From a virus, in the IMG/VR virus record IMGVR_UViG_3300042396_000609, positions 1 to 41,187 of that record: DNA of 41,187 nucleotides; one strand, written 5' to 3'. Of the stretch, positions 1-7,494 are shown piece by piece. Each line of letters starts with the position of its first letter. Within the stretch, counting starts at the first letter, position 1. A model generated the notes under the pieces. It saw nothing but the letters and a program-made list of their open reading frames with translations, was not told the origin of the DNA and did not search any database. Made by a program: the position numbers and the translations under genes.

Positions 1-1
1 C

Positions 2-598
2 GTCGTCGCCGTCTCCCCGCCCGTCGATTGGTCATCGCTCACCGGCAAGCCAACGACCTTCGCACCTTCCGCCCACACCCACGCCGCAACCGAGATCACC
101 GGCCTTTCGTCCTACATCATCGCCTCGGCCCCCGGCCTTCAGATCAACACCACCGTGCGCATAGGCGACGGCACCAGCGTCACCTTCCCAATCGACGGAC
201 TCGTCAGCAGCGATCCCGAGCATGTCCTCGTCGCCCTCAACGGCGTCACACAAACCCCCACCACCGACTACACGGTCAGCGAAGCCACCGGCACGATCAC
301 CTTCGACTCCGCTCCAAGCGCCGGGATGCAGATCAGCTGCACCGCCCTCGGCCTCCGCACCGTCCAGCCCCCGCTCGATCCGACCCTCTACCTTTACGCC
401 TTCGATCAAAGCCTCGACGGCCTCACGACCTACAGCGGACGACTCCTCAATGCCGACCGCCCCGCCGCGCCAGCCCTCCCCGAGACCGCCACAAGCTGGA
501 CCGTCAAGCGCAGCACCCTCAACGCCGCCGGCCAAATCCTCGCCACCGCCTCCGCCACCGGCTCGTGGGCTAACCGGGAGACTCTTGCATTCGCATGA
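2..598 (+). CDS. Tail-fibre protein, 5'-truncated by window start (C-terminal part)
   Basis: The reading frame is open from base 2, so the start lies outside the window. The first 97 codons correspond to the last part of the gene at 40296, with only 9 base differences in 290. Joining the two gives a continuous 399-codon gene. Visible features are an HTH (His-x-His) motif near residue 32 of this fragment, a beta-rich middle, and a C-terminal module of about 75 residues that recurs in the protein at 1877-2257 (both end in LAFA). HxH motifs in phage fibres are known to bind metal in trimeric shafts. The gene ends in ATGA, coupling it to the next one. A fibre or receptor-binding role is inferred from the repeats and from the surrounding tail genes. 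Confidence 0.8.
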   Translation, partial: VVAVSPPVDWSSLTGKPTTFAPSAHTHAATEITGLSSYIIASAPGLQINTTVRIGDGTSVTFPIDGLVSSDPEHVLVALNGVTQTPTTDYTVSEATGTITFDSAPSAGMQISCTALGLRTVQPPLDPTLYLYAFDQSLDGLTTYSGRLLNADRPAAPALPETATSWTVKRSTLNAAGQILATASATGSWANRETLAFA

Positions 599-822
599 CA
601 ACAATCACCGAAAGCAACCTCACACAGACGCTCGACCTTTCCGCGTTTGACCTAACCCTGCCAGGCATCGTCGTCGAGTATCCCACGCGCTCAAATTTCC
701 CGAGCGTCGGAAAATCCGACCGCCTGTATATGGCGATGGACGAGGGGATGCCCTACCGCTGGAGCCCGTCCGCAGCCGCCTACGCCTTGATGATCCCGGT
801 CATCGACGCGGGCAATTTTTGA
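595..822 (+). CDS. Small hypothetical protein following tail fibre
   Basis: This gene encodes 75 residues. Its ATG overlaps the stop of the fibre gene (ATGA), so translation is probably coupled. No family is recognised. The sequence has no signal peptide or membrane segment and contains several aromatic residues (LYMAM, YRW). Its place directly after a fibre gene suggests a fibre-associated accessory or chaperone protein, but nothing in the sequence proves it. The stop codon is part of a TTTGACA heptamer (818-824) that recurs at other gene junctions here. Confidence 0.65.
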   Translation: MTTITESNLTQTLDLSAFDLTLPGIVVEYPTRSNFPSVGKSDRLYMAMDEGMPYRWSPSAAAYALMIPVIDAGNF

Positions 823-877
823 CAACTCACCCACCCACGAACAGCCCAACCAACCACCACCAACCTAAAAAAATCAA

Positions 878-1795
878 ATGCCGAACCCTATCATCAAACT
901 AAAAAGAGGCAGTGGCCAGCCCGTAAATCTGCAGGGCTCTGAGCCAGCCTTCGACACCCTAAACAAGGTTTTATACATCGGAACCTCCGAAGGCGTTTTG
1001 CCTATCGGCGGTGAAGGCGTCTTCGCCAAAAAGACCTTCGTCAGCGACGCGGTCCAAGCCGAAGCCGACCTGCGGAGCGCAGCGGATTCGACGCTCACCT
1101 CGAACCTCAACGCCGAAATCTCCCGCGCCCAAGGTGCCGAAAGCGACCTCGCTGACGATATCTCCGCCGAGGAGACAGCGCGCATCGCGGCAGTTTCCGC
1201 CGAGCAATCCGCTCGCGAAGCAGCCGACCTCGTTCTCGACGGCAAAATCTCGACAGAGAAAGGCCGCATCGACGCAATTCTTTCTGCATCAAGCGCTGAT
1301 GCCGATAATTTCAAAGAAATCGTCGACCTCATCAACAGCGTCGACCTCACCAACGACAACGCCCTGGCAGCCGCCATCCTCTCTATCAACGACGACATCG
1401 CCGCTGAAGAGACCGCACGCATCGCTGGCGATTCTGGCCTCCAGACCTCGATCAATGGCGTCTCGAGCGACCTCAGCGCGCTGACCACACGAGTCACCGC
1501 AGCGGAAGCCGATATCGTTTCGGAAGAGTCCGCCCGCATCGCCGCAGTCTCCGCCGAGGCCGCCGCTCGCGCTTCGGATGTGTCCGGCCTCGAGTCCGAC
1601 ATCGCCGCAGTCCAGAGCAATCTGGATTCGGAAAGCTCGACTCGTTCGACAGCCGATACCTCGTTGAGCAACCGCATCACGACCCTCGAAAACGCCAGCG
1701 CGGACAGCCGCCTTGACGCAGTCGAGGCCGATGTGGCCGACCACGAGACCCGCATCACTGCCCTTGAGACCACCATCGACGGCGGCAGCTACTAA
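878..1795 (+). CDS. Coiled-coil tail fibre with Mtd-N-like N-terminus
   Basis: The product has 305 residues. Residues 1-45 (NPIIKLKRGSG, then EPAFDTLNKVLYIGTSEG) resemble the N-terminal anchoring domain of phage tropism determinants and other fibres, where a [G/S]E-x(2,3)-D...LYIG pattern is typical. From about residue 60 to the end the protein is Ala/Ser/Glu/Asp-rich with heptad-like repeats such as 'AEETARIAAVSAE', which recurs with variation four times. This predicts a long trimeric coiled-coil shaft. No receptor-binding head follows, so the gene at 1877 or 2254 may supply the tip. The leader is an unusual AC-rich stretch ending AAAAATCAA before the ATG, with no Shine-Dalgarno. Confidence 0.8.
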   Translation: MPNPIIKLKRGSGQPVNLQGSEPAFDTLNKVLYIGTSEGVLPIGGEGVFAKKTFVSDAVQAEADLRSAADSTLTSNLNAEISRAQGAESDLADDISAEETARIAAVSAEQSAREAADLVLDGKISTEKGRIDAILSASSADADNFKEIVDLINSVDLTNDNALAAAILSINDDIAAEETARIAGDSGLQTSINGVSSDLSALTTRVTAAEADIVSEESARIAAVSAEAAARASDVSGLESDIAAVQSNLDSESSTRSTADTSLSNRITTLENASADSRLDAVEADVADHETRITALETTIDGGSY

Positions 1796-1811
1796 CCAGC
1801 CCACCAACCCC

Positions 1812-1837
1812 GGCGGGGCGCTCCATAGCGCTCCGCC
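1812..1837 (+). terminator. Strong intergenic hairpin, possible terminator or processing site
   Basis: An 11-bp stem (GGCGGGGCGCT / AGCGCTCCGCC, one G-U pair) with a CCAT loop lies between the coiled-coil fibre gene and the next fibre gene. It is not followed by a T-run, so a classical intrinsic terminator is not supported. It may slow transcription, protect mRNA ends, or mark a module border. Confidence 0.45.
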
Positions 1838-1876
1838 ACGCGGGGGGTCTAACTCCGCAAAATCAAACCCCGCCAC

Positions 1877-2257
1877 ATGGCAAACCCAATCATCAAGCCC
1901 AAATCCTCGACCGTAGCGTCGAAAGTCCCAGCCTCCTCCGACCTGGCCTTGGGAGAAATTTGTGTGAACCACACAGACCGCCGACTCTATTCGCGCAATC
2001 CCAGCACGGGAGAGGTGTATAAATTGGCCGGCACCAAAGACGCGCCCGACCGCGTCTGGTCCTTCGACATCTCCGCCGACGGCACCACCACCTTCCTCGG
2101 CTTCCTACTCTACGCCGACTTCCCCAACTCCGGCAGCGTCTACGACAGCGCCAACTGGGAAATCTCCCGAACCATTTTCAACGCCGCAGCCACCACCAGC
2201 ACCGAAGCCAGCGCCACCGGCGCGTGGTCTAACAAGCAAAACCTAGCCTTCGCATGA
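1877..2257 (+). CDS. Short tail-fibre protein with Mtd-N-like N-terminus and shared C-terminal module
   Basis: The product has 126 residues. The N-terminal ~50 residues (NPIIKPKSST, then LALGEICVNHTDRRLYSRN) follow the same anchoring pattern as the protein at 878. The C-terminal ~75 residues align with the C-terminus of the fibre at 2-598: WSFDISADGTTT against LYAFDQSLDGLTT, and the final GAWSNKQNLAFA against GSWANRETLAFA. The gene is therefore a compact combination of two modules found separately in neighbours. It ends in ATGA with the next gene. A fibre or fibre-tip role is inferred. The start is the first ATG and has no Shine-Dalgarno. Confidence 0.75.
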   Translation: MANPIIKPKSSTVASKVPASSDLALGEICVNHTDRRLYSRNPSTGEVYKLAGTKDAPDRVWSFDISADGTTTFLGFLLYADFPNSGSVYDSANWEISRTIFNAAATTSTEASATGAWSNKQNLAFA

Positions 2258-3072
2258 TCACGCCACTCTACGGCCAACTCTCCCCGCTGCGCGTGCCAAC
2301 CACGATGCGCCGAGTTTCTGACGACAACGACGCGAACGCTTATCTGCTCTCCGTCGAACAAGCCGACGGCCAAGAGCTAGAGTCTGGCGTCATTACAGCG
2401 GTCGAATCATTCATCACCGGCTGCAAAGCGGACGGCATCTGGTCTGCCCTCAAGTCCTCCTGCATTCTCGCAGGCGCACGCTCGCTCTCCGGTGCGCTCG
2501 TCCCACTCGTCGGAACCGCTCCGACGAATAACAATTTTGTTACCAGCAACTACAACCGAGAAACGGGATTAAAGGGCGGCTCACCAAAGCGACTTATTGC
2601 AAACCGTTTAAATAATGCGGACCCGCAAAATTCAAAACATCTCGCCGTTTGGAAAACAGAGCCAGAATCGACATCGGCAGATACCGTTGTTTTGGGAACG
2701 CGATTTTCCTCGGGAGGACACTCCCACCTCTACACGCAGTCCACATCTGGACGCCAGTATTTTGCAGCAAATTCCGCTGACGGTGGATTTCGGACAGGAG
2801 GCGGAGATGCAACTGTTGCCACTGGGTTGATCGGCGTCTCTCGTTTTTCAGCCACTCAATTTGTGCGTCGGATTTATTCGGTCTCAACGACGACAGCGAA
2901 TAACTCAACCACGCCGAATTCAGAAGCAATTCGAGTTTTTGGGAGCAATCAATCGAACATGCATTCAACGAGTAGGGTCTCGTTTTACTCCATCGGCGAA
3001 AACCTCGACCTCGCCCTCCTCGACACCCGTGTGTCCAACCTCATGACCGACCTCGCCGCCGCCATACCATGA
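2254..3072 (+). CDS. Putative receptor-binding / lectin-like tail protein
   Basis: The product has 272 residues and starts by ATGA coupling to the upstream gene. After an N-terminal linker it has 'ESFITGCKADGIWSAL', then 'LVPLVGTAPTNNNF' and 'YNRETGLKG', and ends with 'SRVSFYSIGENLDLALLDTR'. I associate this layout with concanavalin-like (LamG-type) domains in environmental phage adhesins. The middle is Ser/Thr/Asn-rich and beta-like. The segment 2580-2960 is less GC-rich than its flanks, which fits a swapped binding domain. The host-binding function is inferred and has not been matched to a characterised protein. Confidence 0.65.
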   Translation: MITPLYGQLSPLRVPTTMRRVSDDNDANAYLLSVEQADGQELESGVITAVESFITGCKADGIWSALKSSCILAGARSLSGALVPLVGTAPTNNNFVTSNYNRETGLKGGSPKRLIANRLNNADPQNSKHLAVWKTEPESTSADTVVLGTRFSSGGHSHLYTQSTSGRQYFAANSADGGFRTGGGDATVATGLIGVSRFSATQFVRRIYSVSTTTANNSTTPNSEAIRVFGSNQSNMHSTSRVSFYSIGENLDLALLDTRVSNLMTDLAAAIP

Positions 3073-3386
3073 CCCTCGCCGACCTCATTACCCAGCCAGT
3101 GAGCTACGAAGGCACAAAAGACCTCGCTCTCGTTTTTAGCTCCGAACTCGCCGCGCAACTCGCCGCCGTGCAAGCCGAGCATGGCAACCCCCGCCATGTG
3201 GCCGCGCCCGTCGATCTCGTCGATGGCCGCAAAATGCTTTGCGCCGACCTCCTGACTGAAATCGGCCCCGGAGGACTTTACGCCCAAGGATTCGCGCATC
3301 TCCCTGCCGAGCTATTCCCCAGCGTCGAAGTCCTCTCCATGTCCGCAGTCCTGCCGCTCCTACCTCAACCCGAAGAAGAAATCTAA
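3069..3386 (+). CDS. Hypothetical tail-region protein
   Basis: This gene encodes 105 residues and is coupled to the upstream adhesin by ATGA. No family is recognised. The protein is soluble-looking and mildly acidic, with an Ala/Leu-rich helical stretch (SSELAAQLAAVQAEHG) and a C-terminal proline/glutamate tail. Its position between an adhesin and a repeat-rich fibre suggests a fibre assembly factor or minor structural part; this is inference only. Confidence 0.6.
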   Translation: MTLADLITQPVSYEGTKDLALVFSSELAAQLAAVQAEHGNPRHVAAPVDLVDGRKMLCADLLTEIGPGGLYAQGFAHLPAELFPSVEVLSMSAVLPLLPQPEEEI

Positions 3387-3400
3387 ACCCACCACCAACC

Positions 3401-4885
3401 ATGCTCGAACAAGTCTCCACCTCCGTTAAATTCCTCGCTTTCTACACGGCGAGCAAACAAGGCAAAACCGGCCTCACCGTCGCCGTTGACATCTACAATC
3501 CAAGCGGCACCCAAATCGTGACCGCAGGCAGCGCCACGGCCCTCGGCGGCGGGTTGTATGCCTACACGCTCTCAACCGACAATTCCTCAGAGGGCGAATA
3601 CGCCGCCATTTTCAAAACCAGCGATTCGACGGTGGACGCCCAGCACATACCAAGCCTCTGGGTGCTTGGCCGCGCCGGCGTCGAAAACCTCGACGCCACG
3701 ACTAGCTCGCGCCTTGCTTCCTCGGGCTACACGGCTCCCGCGAACTCGGACATCTCGGCCATCAAAAGCAAGACCGACAATCTCCCAAGCGACCCCGCAG
3801 ATCAAAGCCTCGTCGAGTCCGCCATCTCCGCCCTCTCGATCCCGACCGTGGTCCAGATCCGCACCGAGATGGATTCCAACAGCACCAAACTGGCGAACCT
3901 CGACGCCACGATCTCCAGCCGATCAACCCTCACGACCGGCGACCTCCCGAGCGTGCCGAGCGCGGCCTCGGTAGCCACCGCCGTGCGCACCGAGCTGACC
4001 GAAATCTCGAACCTCGACGCCTCCATCTCGAGCCGTCTCGCTTCGGCGTCTTACACAGCGCCAGCAAACTCGGACATCACCGCGATTAAGAGCAAAACCG
4101 ACAACCTCCCGGCTTCGCCCGCAGCGGTATCCGACATCCCGACCACCGCGCAAATCGCAACCGCCGTCGAAGGATCGCTCCTCAACGAGGCAGACGGCCA
4201 AGCCGTGCTCAATGCCATCGTCGGAGCCATCGGTAACCAGAACCTCAGCGAAGTCTCGCTCGTCGCCGCAGTCCGCGCCGACCTCGAGCGCAACGGCGGA
4301 AAGCTCGACAGCATCCCCACCGATGCCGCTCCGAGCGCGGCCTCTGTGGCAACAGCCGTCTGGTCCGCAAGCACCAAGGAGATCACCGGCGGCACCGTCA
4401 CAACGCTGACCAACTCGCCCGATGTCCCGACCGAAGCCGAAATCGCCAGCCAAGTCCGCACCGAGCTTTCGGTCGAACTCGGCCGCATCGATGCCGCCGT
4501 CTCCAGCCGCCTCGCGCCATCCGGCACCTTGGCGACCGTCACGACATTGACCAACGCGCCAACCGTTCCAACAGCCGCCGCCATCGCCGACGAGGTGCGC
4601 GTGGAACTCGCCACCGAACTCGCTCGCCTCGACGCACCGGTCAGCGGCGCGACAGCCCCAAGCGCCGCCACCGTGGCAACAGCCGTCCGCTCGGAGCTTG
4701 CCACCGAGTTGGCCCGAGTCGACCAAGCCGTTAGCACGCGCCTTGCTGGTTCGGCCTACACCGCGCCAGCCAACAGCGATGTCGCCGCGATTAAGGTCAA
4801 GACCGACGCCCTTGTCGTGGAGCGCCTCAACAACTGCGCGACCACGGCAATCGTCGGCAACCTCATCGCCCAGGCGAACAGCTAA
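3401..4885 (+). CDS. Repeat-rich fibre-like structural protein
   Basis: The product has 494 residues. Residues 1-90 look like a compact beta domain (TASKQGKTGLTVAVDIYNPSG, ending in a WVLGRAG turn). The rest is built from two alternating repeats. One reads NLDA-x-x-SSRLA followed by YTAPANSD-x-x-AIK-x-KTD-x-L (three clear copies near residues 97, 205 and 447). The other reads PSAASVATAVRTEL (five or more copies). Modular repeats of this type are common in tail-fibre shafts and predict an elongated trimer. It lies just before the lysis genes. No enzymatic motif is seen. Confidence 0.75.
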   Translation: MLEQVSTSVKFLAFYTASKQGKTGLTVAVDIYNPSGTQIVTAGSATALGGGLYAYTLSTDNSSEGEYAAIFKTSDSTVDAQHIPSLWVLGRAGVENLDATTSSRLASSGYTAPANSDISAIKSKTDNLPSDPADQSLVESAISALSIPTVVQIRTEMDSNSTKLANLDATISSRSTLTTGDLPSVPSAASVATAVRTELTEISNLDASISSRLASASYTAPANSDITAIKSKTDNLPASPAAVSDIPTTAQIATAVEGSLLNEADGQAVLNAIVGAIGNQNLSEVSLVAAVRADLERNGGKLDSIPTDAAPSAASVATAVWSASTKEITGGTVTTLTNSPDVPTEAEIASQVRTELSVELGRIDAAVSSRLAPSGTLATVTTLTNAPTVPTAAAIADEVRVELATELARLDAPVSGATAPSAATVATAVRSELATELARVDQAVSTRLAGSAYTAPANSDVAAIKVKTDALVVERLNNCATTAIVGNLIAQANS

Positions 4886-4886
4886 G

Positions 4887-5156
4887 ATGACTGAGGAACT
4901 CCTCACCCTCACGACTCACGCCAGCGGTCAATCCGACCGCTGGCTGTTTGTCGCCCTCCTCATCATCGGCTTGGCGGCGATCGGTGTCCTCTTCCGCTAT
5001 TTCACAGGCCGCCTCGACAGCCTGCAAGACCGAATGGACACGCAAACCGCCGAGTTTGTGGCTCACCTCAAAACCGCCAACCAAGAAATGCTCTCAGTCA
5101 TCGCCAGCGCAAAAGCCGTAATCGAGCGCGTCGAGCGCAAGCTGGAAAAGCCTTGA
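4887..5156 (+). CDS. Single-span membrane protein with coiled coil; candidate inner-membrane spanin or holin
   Basis: The product has 89 residues. Residues 18-40 (WLFVALLIIGLAAIGVLF) form one transmembrane helix, followed by a charged, heptad-like helix to the end (LDSLQDRMD ... IERVERKLEKP). One N-terminal membrane helix plus a coiled coil is the usual design of an i-spanin. With the lipoprotein at 5354 as o-spanin it could bridge the envelope in the last step of lysis. A class III holin or lysis accessory protein is also possible. The ATG follows the fibre stop by one base. Confidence 0.6.
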   Translation: MTEELLTLTTHASGQSDRWLFVALLIIGLAAIGVLFRYFTGRLDSLQDRMDTQTAEFVAHLKTANQEMLSVIASAKAVIERVERKLEKP

Positions 5157-5180
5157 GCCTTTGACACCTCCGCCAAAACG

Positions 5181-5354
5181 ATGAACGCAATATATTTTGT
5201 CCTCGATCGTCTTTCGGAAAACAGCACATGGCGCGGCCTCATCCTCGTCGCAGTCGCTCTCGGCGTGAAGCTCGAGCCAGAGATGCAAAACCAGATCATC
5301 GCCGCCGGGCTCGGCCTCGTCGGAACGATCAACATTTTCCGCAAAGGGAAATAA
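5181..5354 (+). CDS. Small holin-like membrane protein
   Basis: The product has 57 residues with two hydrophobic segments (about residues 14-24, RGLILVAVALGV, and 34-50, IIAAGLGLVGTINIF) joined by a short loop with a 'KLEPEMQNQ' turn. It ends in a basic tail. This size and layout match a widespread group of small phage holins in which a Gly/Ala-rich first helix is followed by 'L.PE....I...G'. The gene lies directly before the lipoprotein and amidase genes, and its TAATG end overlaps the next start. A holin role is likely but inferred. A TTTGACA heptamer lies 15 bases upstream of the ATG. Confidence 0.6.
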   Translation: MNAIYFVLDRLSENSTWRGLILVAVALGVKLEPEMQNQIIAAGLGLVGTINIFRKGK

Positions 5355-5605
5355 TGAACCCTAAACAGGTCGCCGCGACCGCAGTGATGCTCGCGTGGGT
5401 TTTTCTGGCGATTAGTTTTCTGAGTGGATGCGTAGCCGTCCCGATGCCTCCTTTCGGCGACCGCATCGGCGAGGCTGGCACGCTGCACATCCGCACCAGC
5501 GTTCGCTTTGAGCCGCGCCTGACTGAAGGCGAAGCCGCGAACCGCGACCTCTGGAACGCTCTTGGTGAGTTCCAAAAAACCCTGCCCGCGCTCAAGGACA
5601 AATGA
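5354..5605 (+). CDS. Small lipoprotein, candidate outer-membrane spanin
   Basis: The product has 83 residues. An N-terminal signal of about 25 residues (positive start, hydrophobic core VMLAWVFLAISF) ends in a lipobox, Leu23-Ser-Gly-Cys26. The mature chain of 58 residues would be lipidated and exported. Its position inside the lysis cassette, between a holin-like protein and an amidase, fits an o-spanin, but mature sequences of o-spanins vary too much for a motif match. A lipobox protein also implies a Gram-negative-type host envelope. The gene overlaps both neighbours (TAATG upstream, ATGA downstream). Confidence 0.65.
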   Translation: MNPKQVAATAVMLAWVFLAISFLSGCVAVPMPPFGDRIGEAGTLHIRTSVRFEPRLTEGEAANRDLWNALGEFQKTLPALKDK

Positions 5606-6210
5606 TCTCCCTCCTCGCCCGCTTCTTCATGCTCCCCAAGCCGCAGGTATCCCCCGCGCCACAGCCAGAGCCGAAGCCCGCGAAGCCCGCCAAAACCTCC
5701 CCCGCCAAAACCTCCGGCACCCTCAAGCCCGAGCCAAAGTTTTACCAACAGACCAACAAGCGCACGCCCAACATCAGCGCGGGCCGCGTGATCAAGCCCA
5801 CCCATGTGATCTTGCACCACACCAGCGGAGCCTATGCGGGCAGCGTCTCATGGTGCTGTGACCCCGTGAGCAAAGTCTCGTATCACTGCATTATCGCTCG
5901 CAACGGCAAACGCACCGCCCTCGCCCTGCCGAGCCAGAGAACATGGCACGCCGGAGTCTCAAGCTGGCAAGGCCGCAAAGACGCCAACTCATTCAGCGTC
6001 GGCCTAGCCTGGGAAGGCGACACCTACCAAACTCCGCTCAGCGAAGACGCCCTCCTCTCCGCCGTCGAATACTTGTTGCCTATCCTCCGCGAAAACAACA
6101 TCCCCCTCGCAAACATCCTGCGCCACGCCGACATCGCGCCCGGTCGCAAAGACGACTGCTCCCCCGCCGCGCACGCCGCCCTCCTCGCGGCTCTCAATAA
6201 AGTCCTTTAG
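5602..6210 (+). CDS. N-acetylmuramoyl-L-alanine amidase (endolysin)
   Basis: The 202-residue product cuts the amide bond between N-acetylmuramic acid and L-alanine in peptidoglycan. A Pro/Lys-rich N-terminal linker (residues 13-50) precedes an Amidase_2 domain. The zinc site is visible: His72 (or His73) in ILHHTSG, His175 in RHADIAPGRKDDC, and Asp185 or Cys186 as third ligand; His116 in TWHAG lies near the active site. No classical signal peptide is seen, so release probably depends on a holin. It closes the lysis cassette and overlaps the lipoprotein gene by ATGA. Confidence 0.9.
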   Translation: MISLLARFFMLPKPQVSPAPQPEPKPAKPAKTSPAKTSGTLKPEPKFYQQTNKRTPNISAGRVIKPTHVILHHTSGAYAGSVSWCCDPVSKVSYHCIIARNGKRTALALPSQRTWHAGVSSWQGRKDANSFSVGLAWEGDTYQTPLSEDALLSAVEYLLPILRENNIPLANILRHADIAPGRKDDCSPAAHAALLAALNKVL

Positions 6211-6459
6211 GGCAACAACGGGCAACACTCCCGTAAATCATTGCAAAACAAACCCAAGAAAGCGACTTAAAATCCGTTTTCGCGAAAGCGGAGTGCGGGT
6301 TCAAGTCCCGCCGCCGGCAGAGTGCTTTGTGACGATTTGAGCTAGGTTTTATGCGGCTCGGCGGGTGTTTGGCTTTCAGAAACAACGGGCGGGAAGCGGC
6401 GGCTAGTGGAAGAAAGTAGTTGCGATTTCGGGCAACACGGGCAACAAGTCTGGGCAACA
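6210..6459 (+). repeat. Five GGGCAACA direct repeats flanking attP core (candidate integrase arm sites)
   Basis: GGGCAACA occurs at 6210-6217 and 6220-6227 on the left of the tRNA-like core, and at 6430-6437, 6439-6446 and 6452-6459 on the right, all in the same orientation. Spacing inside the groups is 9-13 bases, close to one helical turn. Short direct repeats on both sides of a core are the known form of arm-type sites for tyrosine integrases. The right group ends directly before the integrase ATG, so binding there could also repress int. The role is inferred. Confidence 0.6.
6262..6319 (+). other. attP: attP core: 3' half of tRNA-Leu(UAA)
   Basis: The sequence matches a tRNA-Leu from the anticodon loop to the discriminator base: loop with TAA anticodon (about 6267-6273), a long variable arm (CGC/GCG stem near 6281-6290), T-arm GCGGG-TTCAAGT-CCCGC (6295-6311) and acceptor strand CGCCGGC plus A (6312-6319). 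The bases left of the loop no longer pair with the anticodon stem, so the 5' half of a tRNA is absent. Temperate phages with tyrosine integrases often carry this kind of fragment, which restores the host tRNA gene on integration. It lies between the lysis genes and int. Confidence 0.8.
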
Positions 6460-6461
6460 GC

Positions 6462-7481
6462 ATGAGTGCCTTTCTTGTCAGTCCATACCCGCAGCGTCCC
6501 AGCACGCCTTGGAAGCTGACGATTCCACAGAAAATTTTTGGCAAGAGGATTCGCCGGTTTTACCGCACGGAGGCGGAGGCTTGGGCGGCGGGGCCGGGGC
6601 TTTTGGAGAAACTTCAGAAAGGTGGGACCGATTCGCTCGCGGAGGAGCAGGTGAGCGGCATGTCTATGAAATCCGCGGTGCGGGATTACATCGCCTCCAA
6701 GGTGGGCAGCTCGGAGCGGCACAGGGAGAAGTTGGAAAAAATATGTGGGGAGCTTTTGGATGCGTTCCCTGGCGCGGTGGCGGCGGTCACTCCGATGCAG
6801 GCGGCTCGGGTCTTTGGAAAGATTAAGGGCGCGCCGACGACGCGGGCGGGGTGGCATCGTTACGCCTCCGGGTTTTTTCGGTGGTGCGTGGATATGGAAC
6901 TTCTAGATCGGAATCCATTTCGCCGGGTGATTGCGCCGGAGGCGGAGAGTAAACGGTCACTGATCTCGGCGAAGGAACTGCGGGCGATTCTGGATGCGGA
7001 GATGAGCGACGCGCTTCGGGCTTGGTTTCTTCTCGGTGCCTTTGCTGGGTTGCGGTCCATCGAAGTCCATCGGATGCGGTGGGATGATATCGATGCGAAG
7101 ACGGGACAGATCGAGGTGCGGCGGGAGGTTTCAAAACAAAGCTCGGGCCTGCCGGAGCGCATCGTGGACTTCACGGAGCCGATGAAGAAGCGGAAGGAAT
7201 TTTTCAAAGGAAAATCTGGCCTGATCGTTCCTCCGAAATCGCTCCGCCTTTATCGAGAGCGTGAGGCGTTGATCGAGAGGCTGAATAACGATGGCGTCGT
7301 CCCGTGGGCCAAGCTACCCGAGAACGCCCTACGCCATTCTTTCGCCACCTACCACCTCGGACGGTGCCAGGATGCTGGCAAGACGGCGCATCAGCTCGGG
7401 CATTCTTCGACGGCTCTCGTTCTCAAGACCTACGCGGTGCCGTCTCGCAAAGCGGACTGGCGGGCGTGGTGGAGGGTTTAG
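6462..7481 (+). CDS. int: Tyrosine site-specific recombinase (integrase)
   Basis: The 339-residue product catalyses attP x attB recombination. The C-terminal catalytic domain shows Arg198 in AGLRSIEV, Arg291 in NALRHSFATYH, His314 in QLGHSS and the nucleophile Tyr324 in KTYA. The usual His of box II is replaced by Asn288, as in a known subgroup with 'NALRHSF'. Residues 1-60 include a basic arm-binding-like segment, and 70-170 resemble a core-binding SAM-like domain. I chose the ATG at 6462; an upstream in-frame TTG at 6420 would run through the GGGCAACA repeats. The neighbouring tRNA-Leu fragment supports the role. Confidence 0.93.
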   Translation: MSAFLVSPYPQRPSTPWKLTIPQKIFGKRIRRFYRTEAEAWAAGPGLLEKLQKGGTDSLAEEQVSGMSMKSAVRDYIASKVGSSERHREKLEKICGELLDAFPGAVAAVTPMQAARVFGKIKGAPTTRAGWHRYASGFFRWCVDMELLDRNPFRRVIAPEAESKRSLISAKELRAILDAEMSDALRAWFLLGAFAGLRSIEVHRMRWDDIDAKTGQIEVRREVSKQSSGLPERIVDFTEPMKKRKEFFKGKSGLIVPPKSLRLYREREALIERLNNDGVVPWAKLPENALRHSFATYHLGRCQDAGKTAHQLGHSSTALVLKTYAVPSRKADWRAWWRV

Positions 7482-7494
7482 GCGGTCAGGTCGA

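Noticed and set aside
125-163. Sequencing or assembly errors as the cause of the nine end mismatches
   Set aside because: The differences cluster, and all but one codon change are synonymous, as expected for real variants.
1289-1972. Long minus-strand frames such as 1289-1972, 3923-4912, 14100-15356, 21642-22565 and 23577-24551
   Set aside because: They are antisense shadows of well-supported + strand genes in GC-rich DNA, with low-complexity Gly/Arg/Ala/Asp composition and no recognisable domains.
6262-6319. A complete phage tRNA-Leu gene
   Set aside because: Only the 3' half is present; the 5' acceptor and D-arm are absent and the anticodon stem does not pair. It is better read as an attP core.
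6420-6461. A longer integrase starting at TTG 6420
   Set aside because: The extension is translated from the GGGCAACA repeats and adds a non-conserved peptide; ATG 6462 fits the family start better.
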